DNA of 22,910 bases from DATDYW01 sp964574865 (GTDB lineage Bacteria; Patescibacteriota; Minisyncoccia; Phycocordibacterales; JAACPR01). How positions within the stretch are numbered: position 1 is the stretch's first letter; the number at the start of each line of letters is the position of its first letter. The DNA lies in the NCBI GenBank assembly GCA_964574865.1, contig CAZNOT010000005.1, positions 1 through 22,910 of the forward strand, written 5' to 3'. The notes under the pieces were generated by a model that worked only from the letters and a program-made list of their open reading frames with translations, searched no databases and had not been told where the DNA came from. The translations under genes were made by a program, and so were the position numbers. Of the stretch, positions 7,907-15,396 are shown piece by piece.

Positions 7907-8880
7907 TCGGGTGTAACCATTTTAGTCCAGAACGCCGCGTGCCTGCCGGACTGGAGCGCGACGCCGCGCGCGGCGAGGTAGCGCGCGATTTCCGACGCGG
8001 CCGCGACGCGCGCGTCCTCTGCTTTCTGGAGCGAGGGGATCGCCGCGAGCGCGGCGAGCGGATCGTCTCCCGAGGCGAGGAGCGCCACCGTCGAGCCGGT
8101 CGTGTCGTAGGAATTTGCGAGCGCGGCCTGCGTTTCGACGAGCGCCGCCGGGGTCTTGATGCTGGCGAGCGTCTGGCCGAGGTCGCGGAAGCCTTGGCCG
8201 AACGCTTCCGATCCCCCGCCGTCCTGCATGCCGTAGGCGATCGAAATAATTTTGCTCTCGTGCGCTTCGGCGACGGCGTCAGCGTAAGCGCCGAGGGTCT
8301 GCGCGTTTTCCTCGGTGAGGCGTGGGACGAGCTCCGCGCGGTAGGTCGTCGAAATTCCGCCGCCGCCCGAGACGTTCGAGAGCGTGGCGAGGAGCGCCGC
8401 CTGATCGTTCTGGGTGAAGCTCCCGTCGGATTTCAGGGCGACGTACCGTGAGGCGAAGTCCTCGGCGAACCGGTCGGTGAGGGTGCCCAGGCGCCGCGCC
8501 GCTCGGTACTCGGCGGCGAGCGTCGCGTCGGTGGTCGATGCGGTTTGGATGAGGGAGTCGTTGGGTCCAGCCACCTTTGGGTCGCGCGCGGCGGCGATTT
8601 CGGCGCCGTCCGTCGTGCCGTCGCCGTCCGTGTCGGCGACCTTCGGGTCTGTGCCCCGTAGCGACTCCTCCCAATCGAGGAGCGCGTCGCCGTCCGTGTC
8701 GGCGAGCGCCGCGAGGTTCGGGTCACGCGAGAGCGCGATGGGCATCGATGGGTTCGATGGGTCGGCGACCTCGCGCGCGTCGCGCGCCTCGATAATTGCG
8801 GAGGTCGCGATGGTGCCGCCGACGACGGCGACGGTGGCGACGAGCGTCCAGAGGACGCGTTTGCTCGGGGAACGGCTCAC
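7903..8880 (-). CDS. Membrane-anchored protein with two Ca-binding (TSP3/EF-like) repeats
   Basis: A 325-residue protein with an uncleaved N-terminal anchor (positive SRSPSKR, then a hydrophobic stretch at about 9-30) and an outward-facing body. Two DxDxDG calcium-loop motifs of the thrombospondin type 3 kind lie at 61-72 (DTDGDALLDWEE) and 83-94 (DTDGDGTTDGAE). The remainder (about 110-325) is helical and unrecognised. I chose the GTG start at 8878-8880 because TATCAT lies exactly six bases upstream and it places the anchor at the N-terminus. A longer frame extends upstream but would run through the divergent gene. Another in-frame ATG at 8907 is possible but less likely. The stop overlaps the start of the 581-residue protein (ATGA), so both belong to one operon. 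Probably a surface-exposed partner of the secretion system, possibly stabilised by Ca2+. Confidence 0.8.
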   Translation of the reverse strand: MSRSPSKRVLWTLVATVAVVGGTIATSAIIEARDAREVADPSNPSMPIALSRDPNLAALADTDGDALLDWEESLRGTDPKVADTDGDGTTDGAEIAAARDPKVAGPNDSLIQTASTTDATLAAEYRAARRLGTLTDRFAEDFASRYVALKSDGSFTQNDQAALLATLSNVSGGGGISTTYRAELVPRLTEENAQTLGAYADAVAEAHESKIISIAYGMQDGGGSEAFGQGFRDLGQTLASIKTPAALVETQAALANSYDTTGSTVALLASGDDPLAALAAIPSLQKAEDARVAAASEIARYLAARGVALQSGRHAAFWTKMVTPE

Positions 8881-8886
8881 GCCCCA

Positions 8887-8896
8887 ATGATATACT
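8887..8896. promoter_or_regulatory. Overlapping divergent -10 boxes
   Basis: The ten bases ATGATATACT hold TATACT on the plus strand (8891-8896) and TATCAT on the minus strand (complement of 8887-8892). The minus box is six bases before the GTG at 8880. The plus box is nine bases before the ATG at 8906. Two divergent promoters therefore share the central TA dinucleotide. Confidence 0.6.
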
Positions 8897-8905
8897 CGCG
8901 GCGCC

Positions 8906-9928
8906 ATGTGGAGGAAGCGTCTTATCCGCAGTTCCTCAACATTTTTTGCCGTGCTCGTCGCCTGTCTCTCGCTCGCGACGGCGAGCGCCGCCGAATACTT
9001 TCCGCGCGATCTCGCGGAGGGTGACCGAGGGCTCGATGTCGTCAATTTGCAGGTGGCGCTCAACGCCGACGCGCGCTCGAGGGTCGCGGCGACCGGCGCC
9101 GGGTCTCCGGGCAACGAGACAGACTTCTTTGGGCCGCGAACCGCCGATGCCGTCGCCAGGTACCAGGGCTTCAAGGGAATTTCTCCGGCGAACGGCAGGG
9201 TCTCCGCGTCCACTCGTCAGGCGCTCAGCGCAGATCTCGCCAAAATTACCGGCGAGGAGGCATCCCCTTCTTCTGCCGTAAAGACGCCGACCCCCCTCCC
9301 CGCCGCCGCGGCGCGGCTTTCCCAGACCGTGCGCGACGCCGCGGCAAAAATCGAGAACGACAGAATCGCCGCCGTCTCCGGCGCCCCGATCGTTTTCAGC
9401 AACCTCGGCATCTCGGCCGAAGCGGGGAAAAAGGTCACGCTCTACGGCTACAATTTTCTCCAGGGGCAGAAGTACCAGCTGGTCGTCGCCTCGACGTCTA
9501 AGAAGTTTGCCGAGGCGGTGGCGACGAGCTCAATCGCGGCCGTCTTCAAAGTTCCGAGAATGAGGGCGGGCGACTACGCGCTCTACGCCGAGGGTTCGAA
9601 CGGCAGGAGCGCCGAGTTCACGTTTTCCCTCGCCGGGCCTGGGCGTCCCGTCATCGAAAAGGTGACCCCGACGATGATTGAGGTCGGCGATCTCGTGACG
9701 ATTGAGGGCTCACGCTTCGGCCGGAGCGAGGTCACTGTGACGACGTCTCTCGGCGACGTGGCCGGTATCGCCGTCAAGAACCAAAAAATTACCTTTACCA
9801 GCGCCATCGGCGCATCGCTGCCGAGCGTGCGCGCTCCGTCCGGCGCGACCACGACCGTTCCGGTGACGATTCGCGTCAAAAACGCGAAAGGCGCGAGCGA
9901 CCCAGCCGTTATCTATGTGGCGCTCTAG
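8906..9928 (+). CDS. Secreted peptidoglycan-binding protein with TIG/IPT domains
   Basis: A 340-residue exported protein. The signal peptide is about 1-29 (basic MWRKRLIR, hydrophobic core, ATASAA). Residues 36-108 match a PG_binding_1 domain (LAEGDRGLDVVNLQVALN, then FFGPRTADAVARYQ and STRQAL), the three-helix fold that binds peptidoglycan. After a Pro/Ala linker, two TIG/IPT-like beta-sandwiches follow at about 155-243 and 246-340, the second starting PVIEKVTPTMIEVGDLVTIEG. No lytic domain is present, so it probably anchors something to the wall. The ATG start has TATACT nine bases upstream and no Shine-Dalgarno. It is transcribed away from the secretion genes from a shared promoter region and overlaps the next gene by 14 bases. 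I infer a wall-attachment or adhesin part of the same apparatus. Confidence 0.86.
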   Translation: MWRKRLIRSSSTFFAVLVACLSLATASAAEYFPRDLAEGDRGLDVVNLQVALNADARSRVAATGAGSPGNETDFFGPRTADAVARYQGFKGISPANGRVSASTRQALSADLAKITGEEASPSSAVKTPTPLPAAAARLSQTVRDAAAKIENDRIAAVSGAPIVFSNLGISAEAGKKVTLYGYNFLQGQKYQLVVASTSKKFAEAVATSSIAAVFKVPRMRAGDYALYAEGSNGRSAEFTFSLAGPGRPVIEKVTPTMIEVGDLVTIEGSRFGRSEVTVTTSLGDVAGIAVKNQKITFTSAIGASLPSVRAPSGATTTVPVTIRVKNAKGASDPAVIYVAL

Positions 9929-10841
9929 CATCACCGCCCGCTCGCTCTCGCTGGCGCTCGCCCTCGCGCTCGTTTTTCCTCGGCCGACGCTCGCCGTCGA
10001 CGCCGCGGCTCCCGCGCTCATCTCTTTCACTTCGAGCTCGGCGAGCGGCACGTACCGCGCCGGCCACACGATCGGAATCGCGGCCAACTTCTCGGAAAAA
10101 ATTTCCTCGACGTCGACCGTGACTGTTCGGCTCGATACGGGGGCTTCTGTCGTGCTGGGCAACGTTTCGAGCAGCACCGTGAGCGGCCGGTACGTTGTGG
10201 GTAAAGGCGAGGAGAGCGACGACCTCGAGGTTGTCGCGATTACCTCGGCGTCCGTGAGAGATTTGGCCGGGAACCTCTACGTTACCGGGAGCCTCCCCTC
10301 AACGAACATCTCTGCCGGCAGCAGCATTAAGGTGAGAGGGTCGGGAGGTGATTCTTCGACGGGCGGCGGCTCGTCGTCTGGCGCCGGATCGAGCGGCGGC
10401 TCGTCTTCCTCTTCAGGCTCAAATTCTGATGATGGAAACGAAGGTGAGGACGACGGTGGCGATACCATTACCTCGGTTGGGGCTATCGCCGCCGTTGCGG
10501 GCGTGGCAGCCGTAATCGCTGCGGATTCAGCGTCTGCCGCTGCTCGGTTCGACCAGCCGTTCGGCGGGTACATTGTCACTTCTCTGACTTGCGAGAACGG
10601 GCCTCTGTACCTCTTGGTGTACGATTTTCGCTCCTTCGTTACCCTGCCTCTCCTGCTCCAGCCGTGGTCACGGCTCAACGAGTACTTTGCGCCGAGCTAC
10701 GGCAACGCTGTTCTGGGAACCTACCTCCCCATTCCCGGCGAATGCGTCCTCAGTTACTACCCGTACGTCGCGCTGACCACGATCGGAGAGATCTCGCCCT
10801 ACCCCTACGCGGGCGTGGGGACGTCGCTCCTGCCGCTCTAG
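9915..10841 (+). CDS. Secreted Ig-like surface protein with Ser/Gly stalk
   Basis: A 308-residue exported protein. The signal peptide is about 1-27, with a hydrophobic core made almost entirely of Leu and Ala before TLAVDA. Residues 30-135 read as a bacterial Ig-like/SwmB-type beta-sandwich (APALISFTSSSASGTYRAG, then LDTGASVVLGN and VRDLAGN). A Ser/Gly stalk follows at about 142-170, then an Asp/Glu patch, an Ala/Val-rich hydrophobic segment (about 184-205), and a Tyr/Pro/Leu-rich C-terminal domain of about 95 residues with two Cys (in TCENGP and GECVLSYYPY). The C-terminal domain is one I do not recognise. The gene starts inside the upstream gene (14-base overlap), so the two are probably co-translated. 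Its role as a surface partner of the secretion system is inferred from the neighbours. Confidence 0.8.
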   Translation: MWRSSITARSLSLALALALVFPRPTLAVDAAAPALISFTSSSASGTYRAGHTIGIAANFSEKISSTSTVTVRLDTGASVVLGNVSSSTVSGRYVVGKGEESDDLEVVAITSASVRDLAGNLYVTGSLPSTNISAGSSIKVRGSGGDSSTGGGSSSGAGSSGGSSSSSGSNSDDGNEGEDDGGDTITSVGAIAAVAGVAAVIAADSASAAARFDQPFGGYIVTSLTCENGPLYLLVYDFRSFVTLPLLLQPWSRLNEYFAPSYGNAVLGTYLPIPGECVLSYYPYVALTTIGEISPYPYAGVGTSLLPL

Positions 10842-10898
10842 CCTCGCGCCACTTTTTGAGTTTCCCGGGCCGGCCGCGCGCCTCCCGTTGGGGCGGGG

Positions 10899-11717
10899 TT
10901 AGATTTTTGAGGCCAGGCGAACCCAATCGTCGAGCGCAATCTCCTCGGCGCGCGCGTTCTCGGGCACGCCGCAGGCCGCGAAGTCTTCGGGCGAGATCAG
11001 CCCGTCGAGGTTGCGGCGCGCGAACTTGCGCGGGTGGGCGAAGCCTCGGCGCACGACGAGGAAGAAATTTTCGTCCGAGACACCCCGGAGCCGCTCCCGG
11101 GAAATGTTCTCGATGGCGAGGATCGCCGAGTCAACCGTCGGCGAAGGACGGAAAGCGCCCGCGGGAACTTTCCGCGCGATTCGCGGATCGCCGTAAATTT
11201 TTACCGATGTCGCGAGGATGCTCTGGCGGCCGGCTTTCGCGACCGCGCGCTCGGCGACCTCCTTCTGAACGAGGATTGAGGCGCGCGATGGCTGGCGAGC
11301 TCGCCTCTTCGGACCGCCGACGCGCTTGCCCGCCTCGTCGTGCGCGTCGGGCAGCCCGCCGATGTACCGCTCGAGAATTGCGCCCGTGATGTAGTACGGG
11401 ATGTTCGCGACGAGCTTCCAATCCCCCGCCGGCAGGGTTCCCACGTCGAACTTGAGCGCGTCGCCCTCGCGCAGATCGAGCTGCCCGCTCGCGATTTCCG
11501 CGGCGAACCGTTCGGCGAGAACCGGTAGGAGTTCGCGGTCTTTTTCCACGGCGACGACCCGGGCGCCTAAAGATAGCAACGTGGCGGTGAGGTTTCCCGT
11601 CCCCGGCCCAATTTCCAAAACCAAATCACCGCTCGCGACCCCCGCCGCCTCTGCGACCGCAGCCAGAGCGCCCGGATCGACCAGGAAGTTCTGCCCCAGA
11701 CTCTTTTTTGCCTTCAC
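10899..11717 (-). CDS. rsmA: 16S rRNA dimethyladenosine transferase RsmA/KsgA
   Basis: This enzyme dimethylates two adjacent adenosines near the 3' end of 16S rRNA late in 30S assembly, using S-adenosylmethionine. The N-terminal KKSLGQNFLVD is the family signature. The SAM-binding motif I is EIGPGTGNLT at about 35-44, the acidic AVEKD follows at 56-60, and the catalytic NIPYYI is at 105-110. At 272 residues it has the usual length, although a basic stretch of some 20 residues (GKRVGGPKRRARQPSR region) is inserted between the catalytic motif and VQKEVAERA. I chose the GTG at 11715-11717: it gives the canonical N-terminus, and an extended -10 (TGG-TAGCGT) ends seven bases upstream, as in the leaderless genes nearby. 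A second box, TAGAAT at 11757-11762, overlaps the end of the helicase gene and would give a leader of about 33 bases. Confidence 0.95.
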   Translation of the reverse strand: MKAKKSLGQNFLVDPGALAAVAEAAGVASGDLVLEIGPGTGNLTATLLSLGARVVAVEKDRELLPVLAERFAAEIASGQLDLREGDALKFDVGTLPAGDWKLVANIPYYITGAILERYIGGLPDAHDEAGKRVGGPKRRARQPSRASILVQKEVAERAVAKAGRQSILATSVKIYGDPRIARKVPAGAFRPSPTVDSAILAIENISRERLRGVSDENFFLVVRRGFAHPRKFARRNLDGLISPEDFAACGVPENARAEEIALDDWVRLASKI

Positions 11718-11724
11718 GCGCCTG

Positions 11725-11730
11725 ACGCTA
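11725..11730 (-). promoter_or_regulatory. Extended -10 of rsmA (leaderless type)
   Basis: The minus strand reads TGG-TAGCGT, seven bases before the GTG at 11717. A competing TAGAAT lies at 11757-11762. Confidence 0.4.
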
Positions 11731-11763
11731 CCACAAGACCTAGGCCCAGAGACCAAATTCTAA

Positions 11764-13713
11764 TTAGAAGTCGATAAAGTAGGATTTGATGCCGGTCGAG
11801 GCTTCGACGTCGCCGTCGGCGGACTCGGTGAGCTTCTCGTCGATGTCGGCGAGGAACTCGGACGCGGGCGAGACGCGACGGTCGCCGTAGACGGTGCGCA
11901 CCATCGCGCGCGTCAGGTAGAGGCGCTTCCGGGCGCGGGTGAGCGCCACGTAGAACAGGCGCCGCTCCTCCTCTACGTCGCGGTCGGAATCCCCGAAGCC
12001 TTGGTTCGGGAAGAGGCCCTGCTCGAGCCCCACGACGAACACGCGATCGAACTCCAAACCCTTCGCGGCGTGAATCGTCATGAGGCGCACGCCCTCGGGC
12101 GCGCCGTCGAGCTCGTCCTGGTCGGACGCGAGCGCGGCGTCCTCAATCAATCGTTCCATTCCCTCCTCCGGCGGCAGGCCGTCGTACTTCGACGCGAGCG
12201 ACGCGAGCTCGCGCACGTTCTCGAGCCGCTCTTCGCCGTCCGGGCCGTCCTCTTTGACGTGCTTCTCGAGCCCAGACCTCTGCAGCGCGAACTTCACCGC
12301 CTCCGATGGCGCGAGCGTGCTCGCCGCTTCGGCGATTTCCGCGAGCAGCGCGCGGAACGCGCGAATTTTTTCGCGGCCGCCCGCCGGCAGCTCCTCCTCT
12401 TTGCCCTCGAGCGCCTTAATGAGCGTCACGGGTCCAATTCCGCGGGGCACCGCGGCCGCGGCGCGGCGGAAGCTCGTGAGGTCTTCGGCCGAGAGCGCCG
12501 CGCGCAAAAATGCGAGAGCGTCTTTCACCTCTTTGCGCTCAAAAAACCGTGTGCCGATAACGCGGTACGGTACGCCGGCGCGCAGCATTGCCTCCTCGAG
12601 CGCCCTCGACTGGTAGTTCGCGCGGTACAGCACGGCGATTTCGGACGCGGGCGTCCCGTCCGCGATTGCGTCGGCGGCCTCGTTCGCGACCCAGCGCGCC
12701 TCCCCCGCCTCGTCCATCGCCTCTTTGGTGACGATCTTGTGCCCCGGTCCGTTCTCGGTGAACAAATTTTTGTCGTGGCGGTTTCGGTTCTTCACAATCA
12801 CCTGGTTCGCCGCGGCGAGGATTGTCTGCGTCGAGCGGTAGTTCTGCTCGAGGAGCACGACTTTCGCCTCCGGGTAGTCGCGCTCGAACGCCAGAATGTT
12901 TTTAATCGTCGCGCCGCGCCACGAGTAGATGTTCTGGTCGGTGTCACCCACCGCGCAGATGTTTCTCCCCGCCGCGGCGATGAGCTTCGCGATGCGGTAC
13001 TGCACCTCGTTGGTGTCCTGGTACTCGTCGATGTGGATGTAGCGCCATCGGGCCTGCCACCGCGCGCGGGCCGCCGGGTCACGCTCGAGGAGGTGCGCCG
13101 CCTTGAAGAGGAGGTCGTCGAAGTCGAGCGCCTTTTCGCGGCTGAGAATTTCCTCGTAGCGCCGCCACACCTGGGCTACGATCGGCGCCATCCGGTTCTT
13201 GGTTTCGGCGGCGTACGAGTCGGGCGTCTTCATGTCCCCTTTGGCGCGCGAAATAGCGCTGAGAATTTTTCCGGGATCGTTCACCTTCGGGTCGAGCCCG
13301 AGGTCGACCATCGCCGCCTTCACCGCACCCTTCGACTCGGAGCGGTCGAAAATGGAAAAACGTTTCGGCACGCCGATCGCCGCGTACTCCTCGCGGATGA
13401 GGTAGACGCCGAGCGCGTGGAAAGTCGAGACGAACGGTAGGCCATCTCGGACCCACGGCCCCGCGGCCGGATCTTTGCCTAAGAGGTGCCCAACTCGCTC
13501 GCGCATCTCTTTGGCGGCCTTGTTGGTGAAGGTGATTGCCATGATTTCAGAAGGCGCAACCCCCTGCCGAATCAGCTTGAGAATGCGGTAAACGAGGGTT
13601 TTGGTCTTCCCCGCGCCCGCCCCGGCCAGGACGAGGAGCGGCCCCTCGGTGGCTAAGACGGCTTCCCGCTGCCGAGGGTTTAGGTCGCTAAGGTAGCTTT
13701 CTTGGGAATCCAC
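11764..13713 (-). CDS. pcrA: UvrD/PcrA-family superfamily 1 DNA helicase
   Basis: A 649-residue 3'-5' DNA helicase of the UvrD/Rep/PcrA type, used in repair and in clearing replication blocks. The Q motif LNPRQREAVL (11-20) and Walker A AGAGAGKT (30-37) open the protein. Motif Ia is ITFTNKAAKEM, motif II is DEYQDTN, motif III GDTDQNIYSWRGA, motif IV YRSTQTI, motif V MTIHAAKGLEF and motif VI VALTRARKRLYL, all in the canonical order. It is shorter than typical PcrA (about 720) and lacks an obvious C-terminal Tudor-like extension. The start is GTG at 13711-13713. An extended -10 (TGC-TATAGT) lies at 13744-13749, which would give a leader of about 24 bases with no Shine-Dalgarno. The TAA stop sits 46 bases before the rsmA start. 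Confidence 0.94.
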   Translation of the reverse strand: MDSQESYLSDLNPRQREAVLATEGPLLVLAGAGAGKTKTLVYRILKLIRQGVAPSEIMAITFTNKAAKEMRERVGHLLGKDPAAGPWVRDGLPFVSTFHALGVYLIREEYAAIGVPKRFSIFDRSESKGAVKAAMVDLGLDPKVNDPGKILSAISRAKGDMKTPDSYAAETKNRMAPIVAQVWRRYEEILSREKALDFDDLLFKAAHLLERDPAARARWQARWRYIHIDEYQDTNEVQYRIAKLIAAAGRNICAVGDTDQNIYSWRGATIKNILAFERDYPEAKVVLLEQNYRSTQTILAAANQVIVKNRNRHDKNLFTENGPGHKIVTKEAMDEAGEARWVANEAADAIADGTPASEIAVLYRANYQSRALEEAMLRAGVPYRVIGTRFFERKEVKDALAFLRAALSAEDLTSFRRAAAAVPRGIGPVTLIKALEGKEEELPAGGREKIRAFRALLAEIAEAASTLAPSEAVKFALQRSGLEKHVKEDGPDGEERLENVRELASLASKYDGLPPEEGMERLIEDAALASDQDELDGAPEGVRLMTIHAAKGLEFDRVFVVGLEQGLFPNQGFGDSDRDVEEERRLFYVALTRARKRLYLTRAMVRTVYGDRRVSPASEFLADIDEKLTESADGDVEASTGIKSYFIDF

Positions 13714-13743
13714 GTTGAAAAATAAGGATGAAATAGGTGCCGA

Positions 13744-13752
13744 ACTATAGCA
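13744..13752 (-). promoter_or_regulatory. Extended -10 promoter of pcrA
   Basis: The minus strand reads TGCTATAGT, a TGn-extended -10. It lies 30 bases before the GTG start. Here, unlike at most neighbours, a short leader is expected. Confidence 0.45.
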
Positions 13753-13824
13753 CAGAGCGTTAAATCTACCCTGAAAAGAACGGTAGCTCTACGCGTCATA
13801 ACTCATGTCACCAGGAAAAGCTTT

Positions 13825-13866
13825 TAAAATCGAGGTTTTTTAAAGAAAAGCCTTGAAAAATAAAGT
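13825..13866 (+). promoter_or_regulatory. AT-rich promoter region of the M23 peptidase gene
   Basis: In an otherwise GC-rich window this stretch is strikingly AT-rich and holds TAAAAT (13825-13830) and TAAAGT (13861-13866) on the plus strand. A start near 13873 would give a short leader with GAGG (13880-13883) six bases before the TTG at 13890. Confidence 0.35.
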
Positions 13867-13889
13867 TATTTCCTCAAACGAGGCCCTTT

Positions 13890-15041
13890 TTGGGTTGCTT
13901 TCACCCTGCTTGGCTGGTAGCCTTTCTTTTGCCAGACACGGATGCATTGAGGCTCGCCTTTAGGCGGGCCGCGCTCTACGGAAGCACGGAAGACCCACCC
14001 CCTCGGCTTATTTTTTCTAAGCAAACTAAGTCTAAAATTGGCTGGCTCTACGCGGCGCCTTTGGCCGCGTGCGTTGCCCTCTCCTACCCGAGCCAGGCTC
14101 AGGCCGGTTTTTTCTCTTCGTTGGTAGCGACCGCGGCCCAGACCGAGCCGGCGACATCCTCGACCGGCAACTCGCAGACCATGCCCCTCCTCGTGGCCCC
14201 AGATCAAGTTGTCGCTACCCGCGCCGAGCGCGAAATCGCCATAGTTGAGGGGACGGCCCTCCTCGCGGAGGCTCCGGCCGACGGCGACATCGTCGCCGCG
14301 GAGGCTCCCAAGAACGAGTCGATTAGCATCTACGAGGTTCGCGCGGGCGACACGCTCGCGGAAATCGCGGACATGTACGGTGTCACCACGAACACCATCC
14401 GCTGGGCCAACAACCTGGCGGGCCCTATTTCTAAGGGTCAGCGCCTCGTTATTCTCCCTATCACCGGTATCTCCCACACGGTAAAGAAGGGCGACACCGT
14501 TGCCTCAATCGCCAAGAAGTACGGCGCTGACGCTGACGAAATCGAGCGCTACAACGGCCTCGAAGGAGTCGCCCTCGTCGTCGGCGCGACGGTTATTGTC
14601 CCCGACGGCGAGGTCGCCGCGCCGCCCGCGCCTAAGAAGCCAGTGCTCTCGGGCGCCAAGACCGGCTCGGCTCTCGCCTCGACCGCGTCCGCGAGCGGTT
14701 TCCTGTTCGCGCGCCCAGCCGCCGGCACCAAGACGCAGGGTATTCACGGCCACAACGGCATCGATATCGGCGGCGCCATCGGCTCGTCGATTTACGCGTC
14801 CGCGGGCGGCACCGTCATCATCGCCCGTGGCGACGGCGGCTGGAACGGCGGCTACGGCAACTACGTCGTCGTCGACCACGGCTCCGGCGTGCAGACGCTG
14901 TACGCGCACCTCTCCTCCGTCTCGGTCGTCGTCGGCCAGTCCGTCTCGCGCGGCGACGTCATCGGCGGCCTCGGCAACACCGGCAAGTCCACTGGCCCCC
15001 ACCTCCACTTCGAGGTCCGCGGCGCCGCGAACCCGTTCTAG
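13890..15041 (+). CDS. Secreted M23 metallopeptidase with two LysM domains
   Basis: A cell-wall hydrolase of 383 residues from the TTG start. Two LysM domains at about 147-190 (YEVRAGDTLAEIADMYGV) and 195-238 (HTVKKGDTVASIAKKYGA) bind glycan. The C-terminal peptidase M23 domain (270-383) has the zinc site H288-x3-D292 (in GHNGIDIGG) and HLH at 371-373, plus YAH at 338-340, so it should be an active LytM/lysostaphin-type endopeptidase. The export signal is unusual: the hydrophobic segment (about 50-70, ending SQAQA before GFFSS) is preceded by some 48 residues. The TTG start is supported by GAGG six bases upstream, but a TTG at 13947 is an alternative. It probably remodels the wall for growth, or locally for the secretion machine. 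A short hairpin with a weak T run follows at 15072-15091. Confidence 0.88.
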   Translation: MGCFHPAWLVAFLLPDTDALRLAFRRAALYGSTEDPPPRLIFSKQTKSKIGWLYAAPLAACVALSYPSQAQAGFFSSLVATAAQTEPATSSTGNSQTMPLLVAPDQVVATRAEREIAIVEGTALLAEAPADGDIVAAEAPKNESISIYEVRAGDTLAEIADMYGVTTNTIRWANNLAGPISKGQRLVILPITGISHTVKKGDTVASIAKKYGADADEIERYNGLEGVALVVGATVIVPDGEVAAPPAPKKPVLSGAKTGSALASTASASGFLFARPAAGTKTQGIHGHNGIDIGGAIGSSIYASAGGTVIIARGDGGWNGGYGNYVVVDHGSGVQTLYAHLSSVSVVVGQSVSRGDVIGGLGNTGKSTGPHLHFEVRGAANPF

Positions 15042-15071
15042 CTCGAATCCCGATCCGCGCGCTCCGATCGA

Positions 15072-15094
15072 CCCCGTCTCGGGGGCGTTGCTTT
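15072..15094 (+). terminator. Weak terminator after the M23 gene
   Basis: The stem CCCCG/CGGGG (15072-15076 with 15080-15084) has a 3-base loop and is followed by GCGTTGCTTTT. The stem is short and the T run interrupted. Confidence 0.4.
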
Positions 15095-15135
15095 TGGAAC
15101 TCTGAGGTGTAAGTTTCGCTAAAATAATTTAAAAA

Positions 15136-15396
15136 ATGAGCGCAAATATTTGTGGAATCATTGTCCCCCGCTACCAAGAAATTGTTGGCGAACGAAGGGA
15201 CGGCTACCTGCCTCAGTGCGTCCTCGCGAGAGACCATCGAGGGCCCCACGTCTTCAGAACACCGGAGGGGGAGCTCGTCGCCTGGGAAGACGATTGGAAT
15301 TGCGGCTGCTGTAGCCCCGAAGAGGACGATCGGTGCTACGTGTACTGGCCTGTTACACGGGAAGACATTCCTGATTCGGCGGACCAGCAGACGTGA
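15136..15396 (+). CDS. Small Cys-rich protein, AWEDDW-type
   Basis: An 86-residue cytoplasmic protein of unknown function. It has cysteines at about 6, 28, 55, 57, 58 and 65, with the close group CGCC followed by a further Cys (EDDRCYVYW), a pattern suited to binding one zinc ion. The middle reads HVFRTPEGELVAWEDDW, a stretch I associate with short conserved proteins in Patescibacteria, though I cannot confirm this here. The start ATG follows an AT-rich stretch with TAAAAT (15120-15125) and TAATTT (15125-15130) and no Shine-Dalgarno, consistent with a leaderless or nearly leaderless mRNA. A terminator hairpin overlaps its stop codon. It is convergent with yifB; nothing in the neighbours gives its role. 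Confidence 0.75.
   Translation: MSANICGIIVPRYQEIVGERRDGYLPQCVLARDHRGPHVFRTPEGELVAWEDDWNCGCCSPEEDDRCYVYWPVTREDIPDSADQQT

Noticed and set aside
8881..9213. N-terminal extension of the Ca-repeat protein to 436 residues
   Set aside because: The extension is antisense to the well-supported PG-binding protein, and the GTG at 8880 has a perfectly spaced -10 box and gives a normal N-terminal anchor.
10842..10898. Terminator between the convergent Ig-like gene and rsmA
   Set aside because: The stretch is GC-rich with short self-complementary pieces (CCCGGG, GGCCGGCC) but no stem followed by a T run that I can support.
13714..13889. Riboswitch (for example the c-di-AMP ydaO type) before the M23 gene
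   Set aside because: ydaO elements often precede wall hydrolases, but I could not find the conserved core in this 176-base stretch; only AT-rich promoter-like sequence is evident.
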